The notes under the pieces: model-generated | Database searches by the model: none | Seen by the model: the letters and a program-made list of their open reading frames with translations, nothing else | What the model was told of the DNA's origin: nothing | Shown: positions 1-9,169 of the stretch, in pieces | Numbering within the stretch: the first letter of the stretch is position 1 | Layout: the number at the start of each line of letters is the position of its first letter | Source of the DNA: Lachnospiraceae bacterium UBA7050 | Lineage (GTDB): Bacteria > Bacillota > Clostridia > Lachnospirales > Lachnospiraceae | DNA length: 64,000 bases | Direction: 5' to 3' | NCBI GenBank assembly: GCA_002493905.1 | Contig: DLAJ01000041.1 | Coordinates: forward strand, 1 to 64,000 | Made by a program: the position numbers and the translations under genes

Positions 1-197
1 GGAATCTCGGATTACTATTGAGGTCTTTTACATAAAAAACGGAATCCTTTTCTCCCTTATAAACTAACTATAGTCCGGCCGGGCTGTTAAAAACGCCGGG
101 CCGTGCATAAACTCTGCGTTTGTGCACGCTCCCGGCGTTCCATGAATCTGTTCCTCTGATGCAATGCTGTTCTCATAAAATGCGATATATGCAAAAT
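1..197. other. Left-edge intergenic sequence
   Basis: No coding sequence is recognised here. The stretch lies 3' of the L,D-transpeptidase gene. It has GC-rich segments around positions 76-105 that could form a weak imperfect hairpin, but there is no clear T-run, so no terminator is called. Confidence 0.4.
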
Positions 198-1001
198 TTA
201 GCGCGTCGCAATCCTGCCTTCGCCAATTCCATAGGTCAGATAATGCTCGTATAAGGCTTCTTTATCATAACCAAAAGCCGCCTTCAGGTCCGCATATCTG
301 TTTGCATATGCAATATGGTTAAATCCATCCACATCGTCGAAAACCGAAATCGTATCACTGTCTTCCGCAAACCACGGATTCTCAATATCGTAATCCGTAG
401 GGTCCCATCCTCTGCATAAAGAATCCTCCGGTATGGTAATCGCCTCCGGTTTTTCAAGCGGTCCTGCCTCTTCACTGTCAGAATACACAATGACCGTAGT
501 CCCTGCTTTACAGTGATCGTAAATCCATTTCGAATCCTCCACCGACAGCCGGACACACCCTAAAGATGCATTTTCACCCAGTTTATTATATTCTTCCCAT
601 TCCAGGGAGTCTGGCGAGGCCTCTATATACGGTACCGAATGAAACAAAATTTTGTTGGTAAAGCTCACCGCATATCTGCCATAGGTATGATCTACCATCA
701 ACCGCCATTCATAATAACGGGACGTCTTAAAAGTTCCTCTCGGCGTAGCATGCCCTTCCCGTCCGCAGGAACAAACCATTGCCTTTACAGGTGTCAGCGT
801 GCCGTCCGCTTCCTCCTGCATAACCGTAACACAATTCCGTGCCGTATTGACATAGATAACATAATCCGGCCTTGTATCTTCTCCCGGATTTTCTGTCTGT
901 ATAGTTTGCTCTTCCTCCGCATTCACCGTCAGGACTTCAGTTGAACATAATATCATACCCATACATGCGATACCCATAATGACCGCTCTAAGCATTTTCA
1001 T
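198..1001 (-). CDS. L,D-transpeptidase (YkuD family), secreted
   Basis: Predicted cell-wall enzyme of about 267 residues that would form 3-3 peptidoglycan cross-links or attach proteins to the wall. The YkuD signature is visible: a histidine in ILFHSVPY and the catalytic Cys in ASLGCVRLS. The start at 1001 (MKMLRAVIMG) gives a signal peptide directly and has a GGGGGT ribosome site; a longer ORF exists upstream. The last 35 residues (YANRYADLKAAFGYD, then HYLTYGIGEGR) match a short repeat seen at the C termini of clostridial surface proteins. The gene appears to be monocistronic. The family is certain, the exact substrate is not. Confidence 0.88.
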   Translation of the reverse strand: MKMLRAVIMGIACMGMILCSTEVLTVNAEEEQTIQTENPGEDTRPDYVIYVNTARNCVTVMQEEADGTLTPVKAMVCSCGREGHATPRGTFKTSRYYEWRLMVDHTYGRYAVSFTNKILFHSVPYIEASPDSLEWEEYNKLGENASLGCVRLSVEDSKWIYDHCKAGTTVIVYSDSEEAGPLEKPEAITIPEDSLCRGWDPTDYDIENPWFAEDSDTISVFDDVDGFNHIAYANRYADLKAAFGYDKEALYEHYLTYGIGEGRIATR

Positions 1002-1157
1002 GATTATACCCCCGCATATCGCTGGCATTTTCCTGCGATATTGCACCAATAAGCAGTTTGAAGGGAACTTTCAAACTTCACACCTCATTCCCTTCTCCTT
1101 CCGTTATGTTATCTGTAAACATTTTTCAAAGAAAACACAGATTCCGCCAGTGTTCCC

Positions 1158-1784
1158 TCAGCCCTCCTCATACGACGTTCCTTTTATGCACTGCGTAATT
1201 TTGGATGCCGGATATCCCCGCCTTAATAGAAACGCATATAGCTTCCTTTGCTGCTCAGGCGTACAGTCTTCCCCGCAATAGCCTTTTTTTACAAGCAGGG
1301 TCTGTATTTGAAGCAGTTCTGCGTCCTCCTCATCTGAAAAATCCATCTGCTCATAAATTTTTCTGACAGTATTCCTGCCGATTCCCTTCTTAGCCAGATC
1401 ATGTTCCATCCGCAGCATGCTTTTCTTTTCTCTGTATGTATCCAAATAGTTTCTCACATAGGCTTCATCATCCACATACCCATAAGATTTCACATATTCT
1501 AAAGCAGTCTGAATGATTTCATCCGGATAGCCGCCCCGTTCCAATTTGCGCCGAAGCTCCGGCTCCGTATAATCACGCTGTTTTAAGAGATTCATACACC
1601 GAAGCTTCGCTCTTTTAGGCAGCTCTGTGTCAATCAGCTTTTTATAGACGGCGTCCTCTATTGGCTCCCCCTCCTTAAGCTGGTAACGGTGCAGTTCAGA
1701 CTTATACAGTGAAAAACTCATTCCGTCTTCCAGAATTACATTCGATTTTATTTTACTTAGCTCCGTTATCTCCCTGACGATCAT
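1158..1784 (-). CDS. recX: RecX regulatory protein
   Basis: Modulator that binds RecA filaments and limits recombinase activity. The roughly 208-residue protein has the helical RecX repeats, for example LLKQRDYTEPELRRKL, GYVDDEAYVRNYLDT and LLRRGYPASKI. The start at 1784 (MIVREITELSK) is chosen because AGAAAGGGA lies just upstream; the open frame continues 28 codons further without a site. It lies 162 bp downstream of recA on the same strand and is probably co-transcribed from the SOS-controlled recA promoter. Confidence 0.9.
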   Translation of the reverse strand: MIVREITELSKIKSNVILEDGMSFSLYKSELHRYQLKEGEPIEDAVYKKLIDTELPKRAKLRCMNLLKQRDYTEPELRRKLERGGYPDEIIQTALEYVKSYGYVDDEAYVRNYLDTYREKKSMLRMEHDLAKKGIGRNTVRKIYEQMDFSDEEDAELLQIQTLLVKKGYCGEDCTPEQQRKLYAFLLRRGYPASKITQCIKGTSYEEG

Positions 1785-1946
1785 TTGGTCCCTTTCTGTG
1801 ACGCAGACAGAAGCATGTCCTGCAAGTTCGAACAGCCATACAAAAACGATAACAGTCCAGCCAAGCATGACTGAACTGTTACATAAGACGGTAATTGTGT
1901 TTCCGGCTGAGCAGGCCTGTAATATCCCCGTTCACTACGGAACATA

Positions 1947-3062
1947 TCACTCTTTGGAGCCGCTCTTCGCCTTTTTTACCGGTTCAGTCAGACTTTGTCC
2001 GCCAGCCGTTTCCCCGGCACCGGCTTCCTTTCCGTCAGATGCCGTCTCGTCTTTGGTCTGTGCATCTCCATTCAGACCGTAATGCGCACGTACCTTTGCC
2101 TCAATTTCATCACATATCTGGGCGTTGTCCTTCAGAAACTGCTTCGCATTTTCACGCCCCTGCCCGATCTTGTTTCCTTCATACGCATACCACGCACCCG
2201 TCTTCACGACGATATCCACATTCGCCGCCATGTCAAGGATGTCACCCACAGTGGAAATGCCCTCGCCAAACATAATATCGAACTCCGCTTCCTTAAACGG
2301 CGGAGCAATTTTATTCTTAACAACCTTTACTCTTGTACGGTTACCGACAACCTCGCCGCCCTGCTTGATCGCCTCGATTCTTCTGACGTCCAGACGTACT
2401 GAAGAATAAAACTTGAGTGCGCGTCCGCCCGTCGTTGTCTCAGGATTGCCAAACATAATGCCGACTTTTTCGCGAAGCTGGTTGATAAACACAACGGTAC
2501 AGTTGGATTTACTGATCACACCAGTCAGCTTCCTTAACGCCTGCGACATCAGTCTCGCCTGCAGGCCGACATGGGAGTCTCCCATATCGCCGTCAATCTC
2601 GGCCTTGGGCACAAGCGCTGCAACCGAATCCACAACGACAATATCCACAGCGCCCGAACGTACCATTGTTTCGGTAATCTCCAACGCCTGCTCTCCACAG
2701 TCCGGCTGTGATATGTAAAGATTATCAATATCCACGCCGATATTCTTTGCATACACGGGGTCCAGCGCGTGCTCCGCATCAATAAATCCTGCGATCCCCC
2801 CGCTCTTCTGTACCTGCGCGATCATGTGCAGTGTAACGGTCGTCTTACCGCTTGATTCAGGTCCATATATCTCCACGATCCTTCCCTTGGGAATCCCGCC
2901 CAGCCCCAGTGCGAGATCGAGACTCAGAGACCCTGTCGGAATCGTCTCCACATTCATTCTTGCTGCCGGATCGCCAAGCTTCATGACCGTTCCGCGTCCA
3001 TATTGTTTCTCTAACTGTGAAATCGCCGCATCCAGCGCTTTCAGCTTCTCATCCTTTTCCAT
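1947..3062 (-). CDS. recA: Recombinase RecA
   Basis: DNA-dependent ATPase for homologous recombination and SOS induction (LexA self-cleavage). The 371-residue product has the Walker A motif GPESSGKTT, Walker B-like VVVDSVAALVP and the loop-2 region FGNPETTTGGRALKFYSS. The C terminus is the usual variable acidic/basic tail. The start at 3062 (MEKDEKLKALD) follows GAAGGAGA. The gene is preceded by a strong promoter with two SOS boxes, and recX follows. Full length, no anomalies. Confidence 0.98.
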   Translation of the reverse strand: MEKDEKLKALDAAISQLEKQYGRGTVMKLGDPAARMNVETIPTGSLSLDLALGLGGIPKGRIVEIYGPESSGKTTVTLHMIAQVQKSGGIAGFIDAEHALDPVYAKNIGVDIDNLYISQPDCGEQALEITETMVRSGAVDIVVVDSVAALVPKAEIDGDMGDSHVGLQARLMSQALRKLTGVISKSNCTVVFINQLREKVGIMFGNPETTTGGRALKFYSSVRLDVRRIEAIKQGGEVVGNRTRVKVVKNKIAPPFKEAEFDIMFGEGISTVGDILDMAANVDIVVKTGAWYAYEGNKIGQGRENAKQFLKDNAQICDEIEAKVRAHYGLNGDAQTKDETASDGKEAGAGETAGGQSLTEPVKKAKSGSKE

Positions 3063-3090
3063 ATTCTTCTCCTTCCGAACCGTTCGCGCA

Positions 3091-3102
3091 GAACAAATGT
3101 TC
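3091..3102 (-). promoter_or_regulatory. SOS (LexA) box, promoter-distal
   Basis: GAACAAATGTTC matches the Gram-positive LexA operator pattern GAAC-N4-GTTC perfectly. It lies between the recA -10 element and the recA start, where bound LexA would block early transcription. Confidence 0.85.
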
Positions 3103-3111
3103 TCTTTCCTC

Positions 3112-3140
3112 ATAATAAAACATTTGTTCGATTCTGTCAA
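3112..3140 (-). promoter_or_regulatory. recA promoter with second SOS box in the spacer
   Basis: On the minus strand a consensus TTGACA (3135-3140) is followed after exactly 17 bp by TATTAT (3112-3117). The spacer contains GAACAAATGTTT (3118-3129), a second LexA box with one mismatch. LexA would therefore cover the polymerase site directly. Predicted from sequence only. Confidence 0.85.
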
Positions 3141-3439
3141 CAGTTCCCTGTGAAATATTTTATGTCATTCATTTTCGCAGTTCCTATGTCCAATAAAATA
3201 CTCTTTTGCTTCTTTTCAGCTCATTTTATGAAAATTGGAAGACAGCACCATAGTACCCTGCGACGGCAGTTACGCCGAAAGAAACAACAAAAAACACGGT
3301 CTTCTTGAATGTAACATAGAACCAGATGCCGGACAACCGTCAATTTGCACAAATTTAAGCAGCTGGCAGTTTTACGCTGCAGACAGCTTCCACATTCGTT
3401 CACAACGGCAGGCAGTTTCCACCGCAGCCCCGCTTTCTG
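3141..3439. other. Intergenic region upstream of recA
   Basis: About 300 bp between the end of the acyltransferase gene and the recA promoter. No gene is supported: a plus-strand open frame exists but lacks a ribosome site and family resemblance. No clear terminator was seen, so some read-through from the upstream genes into recA is possible. Confidence 0.5.
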
Positions 3440-4582
3440 TCACTCACCTGCGCCGTTTTTCTTTTTTCGCTTCGGATACCCTTTTCCTATTACAAACGGT
3501 ACCAGATGATTCACAACATAAATTGTCGCAAGTTCCATCACCAGCAGGGACGACGCAATCCCGAAATACAGACAATATTTTTTTGCACGCGGTGAGATCG
3601 ACACTAAAAAATACCCAAAATCAATTGCCTTGAGCATGTACTGGCAGTCTAAATGCGTCGCCATGATAACAAGGGAATTTGCCCCCAGATAACAGATTCC
3701 GCGCAGTATTTTTCCATATTTACAGATGAATATCAGAGAACAGGTTCCGAGAACCGCATTCAGATAATAGAGCCAGAGATGATGAAACACCATATAATGC
3801 AGATCCGTCAGCCCGTTATAGAGGCTTAAGCATGCCGTCAATGCCAGACCGCAGAAACCCGCGCACACGAAAAGAACACGCTTTTTCAAAGCCAGTGTCT
3901 CAGACACTGGCTTTGAAAGTGTCTGAGGCACTGGCTTAGGCAGCATATACCCGTCCAGCCTCTGAAACAGGCGCATCAGTTCATACCCTGCCATCAGGAA
4001 TCCCAGTCCGACCATACTGCGAAGCCATGTACCGATCAGTTCATAAAGCAGTCTCAGCGGCACATTGGTACGTGGAAAAAGACGGTCAAACTGCGGCTTG
4101 ACAAGCGGTGCCGCCACAGCGCACAGCACACAGACCACAATGACTGCAGCATGACGTTTCCTAAAGGCCTTAAGCAGTCCAAAAAATGCAAGTTCGGAAA
4201 AAAACAACGCAGTCAGGAACCACAGAACAGACATACCTCCCAAACCAAACGTCTGAATCAAATATCCCCTGATCACGTTGAATTCTATAATATGTAAGTG
4301 CGCGTAATAATACCCTCCGTAAATCGCCAGATAAACCGCGCTGAATACCGCATACGGCACAAGCATGCTGAGCGCTTTACGGCGCAGAATTTCCCGCATC
4401 GGACGCTGCTCCTCTCCGATATGGAAGATCAGCATGCCTGAGACGAAGAAAAACAACGGCATATGAAAGGACGTGATCACAATCCGGACCTGTTCGTTCA
4501 GAAACTGGGAGTGTCCCAAAACGACGAAGATGATACCAAATCCCTTCGCCATATCCAAATAAGTAAGCCGTCCACTTTTCAT
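3440..4582 (-). CDS. Membrane acyltransferase, acyltransferase-3 family
   Basis: Integral membrane protein of 380 residues that probably O-acetylates a cell-surface glycan. The N terminus LDMAKGFGIIFVVLGHS carries the family His, followed by FHMPLFFFVSGML and about ten hydrophobic segments. The start overlaps the region just after the cinA stop (3 bp gap), so it is probably co-transcribed with cinA. A proline/serine linker around residues 215-235 is encoded by a near-perfect palindrome and a partial second copy (see the repeat at 3884). The acceptor substrate cannot be inferred. Confidence 0.8.
   Translation of the reverse strand: MKSGRLTYLDMAKGFGIIFVVLGHSQFLNEQVRIVITSFHMPLFFFVSGMLIFHIGEEQRPMREILRRKALSMLVPYAVFSAVYLAIYGGYYYAHLHIIEFNVIRGYLIQTFGLGGMSVLWFLTALFFSELAFFGLLKAFRKRHAAVIVVCVLCAVAAPLVKPQFDRLFPRTNVPLRLLYELIGTWLRSMVGLGFLMAGYELMRLFQRLDGYMLPKPVPQTLSKPVSETLALKKRVLFVCAGFCGLALTACLSLYNGLTDLHYMVFHHLWLYYLNAVLGTCSLIFICKYGKILRGICYLGANSLVIMATHLDCQYMLKAIDFGYFLVSISPRAKKYCLYFGIASSLLVMELATIYVVNHLVPFVIGKGYPKRKKKNGAGE
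3884..3918. repeat. 35-bp near-perfect palindrome inside acyltransferase CDS
   Basis: Seventeen-base arms around a single central C (3901): AAAGCCAGTGTCT on the left and AGACACTGGCTTT on the right form the core. A partial copy follows at about 3915-3936. The element keeps the reading frame and encodes a Pro/Ser/Leu linker between membrane segments. Confidence 0.85.
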
Positions 4583-4585
4583 TCG

Positions 4586-5857
4586 TTAACCTTTATCCTT
4601 TCCGAATGTTTTGGTACCGCAATATTCCAAAAGGCAGCGGCGGAGCTGCATCAGTGCACATGCTGTCGCACTCTCCCTGATCTTCCTGCGTTCTCCGGAA
4701 AACCGGTACTCTTTGACCGTCAGCTTCCCGCATACCTGACATGAAATATAAACGAGTCCGACCGGTTTCTCCTTTGTCCCGCCGTCCGGTCCCGCGATTC
4801 CCGTGACCGCTACCGCCACGTCAGATTTTGTAAACAATGCGGCTCCCTTTGCCATCTCCCCGGCAACCTTCTCACTGACTGCCCCATACTTCGTGAGCGT
4901 GGTTTTTTTCACCCCGAGCATATGCCGCTTTGCTTTGTTGGAATATGTCACATAGCCTGATTTATAAATTTCAGAAATGCCGGCGACATTGATCAGCCTG
5001 CTGGCCAGCATGCCGCCTGTGCAGGACTCTGCAGTCGTCACCGTTAAATTCGCAGCAAGCAGCAGATCGACAACCGATTTTTCCAGCGTCGTATCCGCAT
5101 CCGTCGAATAGACATCTCCGCCAAAACGCGCCTTCAGCTCACGTACAACCGGCTTGATCAGCTTCTTTGCCTCTTTTTCGTCCGCCGCTTTCGCCGTGAC
5201 CCTCAGATGTACCTCACCCAGCCTTGCATACGGCGCAATTGTCGGATTCTTCTGCCCTGCAAGCAGGTCCTCAATTTTCGTCTCCACAAGGCTTTCGCTG
5301 ACACCGTAAATTTTTACAGTCTGCGAAAGAATAACACCCGGCTCCAGTTTTTCCAGATACGGACGGACTTTCGACTCAAACATCGGACAAAGTTCTCCCG
5401 GCGGTCCCGGCATCAGTACAATATGACGTTCACCGCTTTTCACAATCATACCCGGCGCCGTACCATTCTCATTGTCAAGTACCAGACAGCCCTCCGGCAC
5501 TTGTGCCTGCTTCCAGTTATTATCCGTAAGCTCCATGCCTCTTTTTTCAAAATACTGTGCAATCCTCCGGCGTGTATTTTCATCCTCCGTAAGCGAAAGC
5601 CCGAACGCCTCTGCTACCGTCTCTTTGGTCAGATCATCCTGCGTCGGACCTAAGCCGCCCGATATTAAAAGAATGTCCGAACGGGCGGCGGCGGTTTTTA
5701 TCAGCTCTGCAAGCCGCTCCCTATTGTCTCCAACCACACTCTGATAATAGCAGGACAATCCAAGTCCGGCGCACTGTTCCGCCAAATATGCCGCATTCGT
5801 GTTGACAATACTTCCAAGCAGCAGTTCCGTTCCGACACAAATGATTTCAACCGTCAT
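4586..5857 (-). CDS. cinA: CinA family protein (competence/damage-inducible; nicotinamide-nucleotide amidase domain)
   Basis: The 423-residue two-domain protein has an N-terminal MoaB/MogA-like domain (EIICVGTELLLG, ISGGLGPTQDDLT, LMPGPPGE) and a C-terminal CinA amidohydrolase-type domain (TTAESCTGGMLASRL, VTGIAGPDGG). In this family the domains hydrolyse ADP-ribose and deamidate NMN in pyridine nucleotide salvage. The start at 5857 follows GGAGGG. In many Firmicutes cinA directly precedes recA; here the acyltransferase lies between them. Confidence 0.93.
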   Translation of the reverse strand: MTVEIICVGTELLLGSIVNTNAAYLAEQCAGLGLSCYYQSVVGDNRERLAELIKTAAARSDILLISGGLGPTQDDLTKETVAEAFGLSLTEDENTRRRIAQYFEKRGMELTDNNWKQAQVPEGCLVLDNENGTAPGMIVKSGERHIVLMPGPPGELCPMFESKVRPYLEKLEPGVILSQTVKIYGVSESLVETKIEDLLAGQKNPTIAPYARLGEVHLRVTAKAADEKEAKKLIKPVVRELKARFGGDVYSTDADTTLEKSVVDLLLAANLTVTTAESCTGGMLASRLINVAGISEIYKSGYVTYSNKAKRHMLGVKKTTLTKYGAVSEKVAGEMAKGAALFTKSDVAVAVTGIAGPDGGTKEKPVGLVYISCQVCGKLTVKEYRFSGERRKIRESATACALMQLRRCLLEYCGTKTFGKDKG

Positions 5858-5921
5858 CTCTATCTAATCCCTCCATGTCTCCTCTCAAAAAACGTAAGTC
5901 CGGGCTGTACCGTAGGTTCTT

Positions 5922-6464
5922 TTATTTTTGTCCTGAAAGAATGCTTCTGTTTTTCCAAAGATAGTCGGCAAGAGAGATTACCGTCAGTGCCAGCGCCGCC
6001 CACATCACAATATCTGTCACGACTGACACCACCTCATTCGGAATATCCGCAATCATCAGGCAGATCATCACCATCTGAAAAGTCGTCTTAAACTTTCCCC
6101 AATAACTTGCCGCAAGCACAACGCCGTTATCGGAAGCAATCAGTCTGAAACCGCTGATGACAAATTCACGGGCAATAATAACGATCACAACCCATGAATA
6201 AATCCTGCCAATGTCCACAAGGCAGATGAGCGCCGAACATACGAGCAGCTTATCTGCAATCGGGTCCATGAATTTGCCAAAGTTTGTGACCAGATTCCGC
6301 TTTCTGGCAATTTGCCCGTCGAGCAGGTCAGTCAGGCTTGCGACAATAAAAATGCCAAGCGCAATCCACTTTGAAGCCGCGCCCGCATAATCCGTCAGTA
6401 CAAAAAAGACAAAGAACGGAATCAATATCACACGAAATATCGTTAGTTTATTTGGCAGATTCAT
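5922..6464 (-). CDS. pgsA: CDP-diacylglycerol--glycerol-3-phosphate 3-phosphatidyltransferase
   Basis: Membrane enzyme for the committed step of phosphatidylglycerol synthesis. The 180-residue protein carries the CDP-alcohol phosphotransferase motif spread over DLLDGQIARKR and FGKFMDPIADK (Asp and Gly residues in register) plus four or five membrane helices. The start at 6464 follows AAAAGGAG. It lies between rimO and cinA, 64 bp from cinA, probably in one operon. Confidence 0.95.
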   Translation of the reverse strand: MNLPNKLTIFRVILIPFFVFFVLTDYAGAASKWIALGIFIVASLTDLLDGQIARKRNLVTNFGKFMDPIADKLLVCSALICLVDIGRIYSWVVIVIIAREFVISGFRLIASDNGVVLAASYWGKFKTTFQMVMICLMIADIPNEVVSVVTDIVMWAALALTVISLADYLWKNRSILSGQK

Positions 6465-6499
6465 GGTTTTACTCCTTTTCTATAATAGGAAACTCTTTT

Positions 6500-7834
6500 T
6501 TATTCGTCATCATCCGCAGGCTCCCCGATGAGATCGTATTCATGGGCTCCCGTAATACGCACTGTCACAAACTCTCCGGTCAGAAGTTCTCTGTCCGTGC
6601 GTACAAAAACATAACCGTCCACATTCGGCGCGTCGCGGAACGTTCTTGCCACATAACATCCCTCATCCACAAGCTTTCCCTCGATCATGGCTTCCATAGC
6701 CTGTCCGACAAGGGACTCCGCTTTTTCAAATGCAAGCTCCTGCTGGAGCAGCATAAGCTCATCCCGCCGCTTTTTCTTCACTTTTTCTGAAATCTGTCCG
6801 GTCATTTCTGCCGCTGCCGTGCCCTCCTCCGGCGAATATGGAAAAACACCGAGGCGGTCAAACGAAAGCTCTTTCACGAATAAAAGCAGTTCCTCATGAT
6901 CTTTTTTCGTTTCACCCGGAAAGCCGGTAATCAGTGTTGTGCGGAGGCAGATGTCCGGTATGCGCTCTCTCAGCCTGCCGATCCGCTCCGTAAGCTCAGC
7001 ACGGTCTGTCCGTCGTCCCATCTTTTTCAGAATCTGATCTGATGCATGCTGAACCGGCATATCGAGATAATGGCAGATTTTCTTTTCCGTCCGCATCACT
7101 TCAATCAATTCTTCGGTAATTTCCTCCGGATAACAGTAAAGCAGCCGAATCCAGTGCAGACCGGGAATCCCGCAGAGCTTTTTTAGCAGCTCGGGCAGTT
7201 TTTTTTCACCGTACAAATCCTTTCCGTACAAGGTCGTCTCCTGCGCAACCAGGATCAGCTCTTTTACACCGCCTTCAGCTAATGTCTGCGCCTCCTCCAC
7301 CAATATTTCCATTGGTACGCTTCTATAAGACCCGCGCACTTTCGGAATAATACAGTAGCTGCACTTCTTATCACAGCCCTCGGCGATCTTTAAGTATGCG
7401 TAATGCCCTCCGGTCGTCACAACGCGCCTTCCGCCTGAAACAGGCGCTGCATGAAGTTCTTTCAAATACGCCTTGCGCTCACCGGCATCTGCCTCTTCCA
7501 GTGCGCATACAATTTCGTCGATGGCGGATGTTCCGACAATCGCATCCACTTCGGGAATCTCCTGCCGGATTTCTCCTGCATAACGCTGCGCAAGGCAGCC
7601 CGCCGCAATCAGGATACGGACATGCGCCGTCTTTTTCAGCGCGCCCATCTCAATCAGCGTATTGATGCTTTCCTCCTTGGCATCCCCAATAAAACAGCAG
7701 GTATTCACGATCACGGCATCCGCCTCGCTCTCATCATCCGTAAACGTGTATCCTCTGTCTGAAAGCATGCCGAGCATTCTTTCCGTATCTACCAGATTTT
7801 TATCGCAGCCAAGCGACACCATCAGTATTTTCAT
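6500..7834 (-). CDS. rimO: Ribosomal protein S12 methylthiotransferase
   Basis: Radical-SAM enzyme that methylthiolates an aspartate of ribosomal protein S12. It has the N-terminal MTTase domain with Fe-S cysteines (GCDKNLVDTE, NTCCFIGDA), the radical-SAM motif CDKKCSYC, and a C-terminal TRAM domain. The S12-specific features favour RimO over MiaB. The start at 7834 (MKILMVSLGC) is the conserved one and has GGAG upstream; the open frame extends ten codons further. About 444 residues, normal length. Confidence 0.95.
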   Translation of the reverse strand: MKILMVSLGCDKNLVDTERMLGMLSDRGYTFTDDESEADAVIVNTCCFIGDAKEESINTLIEMGALKKTAHVRILIAAGCLAQRYAGEIRQEIPEVDAIVGTSAIDEIVCALEEADAGERKAYLKELHAAPVSGGRRVVTTGGHYAYLKIAEGCDKKCSYCIIPKVRGSYRSVPMEILVEEAQTLAEGGVKELILVAQETTLYGKDLYGEKKLPELLKKLCGIPGLHWIRLLYCYPEEITEELIEVMRTEKKICHYLDMPVQHASDQILKKMGRRTDRAELTERIGRLRERIPDICLRTTLITGFPGETKKDHEELLLFVKELSFDRLGVFPYSPEEGTAAAEMTGQISEKVKKKRRDELMLLQQELAFEKAESLVGQAMEAMIEGKLVDEGCYVARTFRDAPNVDGYVFVRTDRELLTGEFVTVRITGAHEYDLIGEPADDDE

Positions 7835-7991
7835 CGTCGTATTTTCTCCAAACGCTCCAAACACCTTCTATCCAAAAACAACGAATTTCCTATACGATTA
7901 ACAAGGGGGTATCTCACGATACTCCCCCGATCAATCTGGTACCTGCCGGCAGCGTCAACGCCTTATCCGCAGACACGCCGGTTCTTTTGCC

Positions 7992-8252
7992 TCACAGTTC
8001 GGAAGCCTCCGCATCCTTCTCGTCGTCTCCGAGAATTGCGATCCTGCCCTCATTGAGTTCGTCCACCGCAATTGATAAAGGCTTTCTTGCCTTCGTCTCC
8101 ACAGTCAGCGGCTCGTCTCCCGCAATGATCTGCCTTGCCCGTTTCGAAGTCGCCATGACGATGGAATAACGGCTGTTAATAACCGGCTGCTCGCCCTCCT
8201 CGACTCCACTGTTTACCACGTCCATTAAATCTGCATAAGATGGATGTATCAT
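7992..8252 (-). CDS. rpoZ: DNA-directed RNA polymerase omega subunit
   Basis: Small RNA polymerase assembly subunit of 86 residues. The core MATSKRARQI followed by KPLSIAVDELNEG is characteristic. Its start overlaps the gmk stop by 4 bp, indicating translational coupling. The acidic tail is typical for clostridia. Confidence 0.93.
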   Translation of the reverse strand: MIHPSYADLMDVVNSGVEEGEQPVINSRYSIVMATSKRARQIIAGDEPLTVETKARKPLSIAVDELNEGRIAILGDDEKDAEASEL

Positions 8253-8890
8253 GCTTTTTCATCTTCCTTTCCGAATTTCTTTAATTCATTTCTCAGCTCT
8301 TTGATAAAAGAAACATTTTGCTTTGGCGTAAAATGCGCCGCGCACAATATTCCGTGAAGCTCCTGCTCACATAAATCCAGATCGTCATTGACGATCACAT
8401 AATCATACTTCTCTAATCCCTCGCTCTCCGCCGCTGCGCGCCTCAAACGCTCTTTGATCTTTTCCTCTGTCTCTGTTGCCCTGCCGCGGAGCCGCATCTC
8501 CAGTTCCGCCGCACTCGGTGGAAGCACATAGACAAGCACGGCATTCGGAAACCGCTCCTTCACCTTCATCGCGCCCTGTATCTCTATTTCCAGGATAATG
8601 TCCTTTCCCTGAGCCATCTGTTCTTCGACGTAGGCGCGCGGCGTACCGTAATAGTTGCCACAATAAGAAGCATATTCAATCAGACCCTGCTGTGCGATCT
8701 GCTCCTCAAATTTTTCTTTTGTCACAAAAAAGTATTCTCTGCCGTCTTCCTCTCCCGGACGCGGTAAACGTGTCGTCATGGAAATAGAAAGCGCATAGCG
8801 CTCATACTTCTGCACAAGTCTTTTGACAAGCGTTCCCTTTCCGACACCCGCAAATCCCGAAATAATGATGAGAATCCCCTGCTGCTTCAT
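8249..8890 (-). CDS. gmk: Guanylate kinase
   Basis: Converts GMP to GDP with ATP. P-loop GFAGVGKGT, GMP-binding TTRLPRPGEEDGREYFF and the lid region are all present in 213 residues. It overlaps rpoZ downstream and remA upstream by 4 bp each, forming a tight yicC-remA-gmk-rpoZ operon common in Firmicutes. The start at 8890 has GGGGAGGG. Confidence 0.96.
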   Translation of the reverse strand: MKQQGILIIISGFAGVGKGTLVKRLVQKYERYALSISMTTRLPRPGEEDGREYFFVTKEKFEEQIAQQGLIEYASYCGNYYGTPRAYVEEQMAQGKDIILEIEIQGAMKVKERFPNAVLVYVLPPSAAELEMRLRGRATETEEKIKERLRRAAAESEGLEKYDYVIVNDDLDLCEQELHGILCAAHFTPKQNVSFIKELRNELKKFGKEDEKA

Positions 8891-9153
8891 TCGTTTTGTC
8901 CCTCCCCGTTATCCGGCAGTTCCTTCGCACGCAGGGAAATTGTCTCAGGAAGCAGGGCGGACAGCACCAGCTGGGAATTCTCCATCACTAATACCGCTTT
9001 GGTCCTTCGCCCCTGCGTTGCGTCGATCACCACGCCGTTTTCTTTTGCCTTCTGCACCAGCCGTTTGACCGGCGCGGAATCCGGGCTGACAACGGCGATG
9101 ATCTTATCCGTATTCACCATATTACCGAATCCGATGTGAATGAGTTTGTTCAT
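8887..9153 (-). CDS. remA: RemA family DNA-binding regulator (DUF370)
   Basis: An 88-residue protein of the RemA family, which in Bacillus regulates matrix genes and osmoprotection. The highly conserved segments IHIGFGNMVNTDKIIA, ATQGRRTKAVLVM and SQLVLSALLPETI are visible. The start at 9153 (MNKLIHIGFG) is the family start. Its place between yicC and gmk is conserved across clostridia. Its targets here are unknown. Confidence 0.9.
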   Translation of the reverse strand: MNKLIHIGFGNMVNTDKIIAVVSPDSAPVKRLVQKAKENGVVIDATQGRRTKAVLVMENSQLVLSALLPETISLRAKELPDNGEGQNE

Positions 9154-9169
9154 ATAATAACAATATCCC

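Noticed and set aside
3235..3633. 132-codon plus-strand ORF
   Set aside because: Overlaps the acyltransferase end antisense and lacks a ribosome site; no recognisable sequence.
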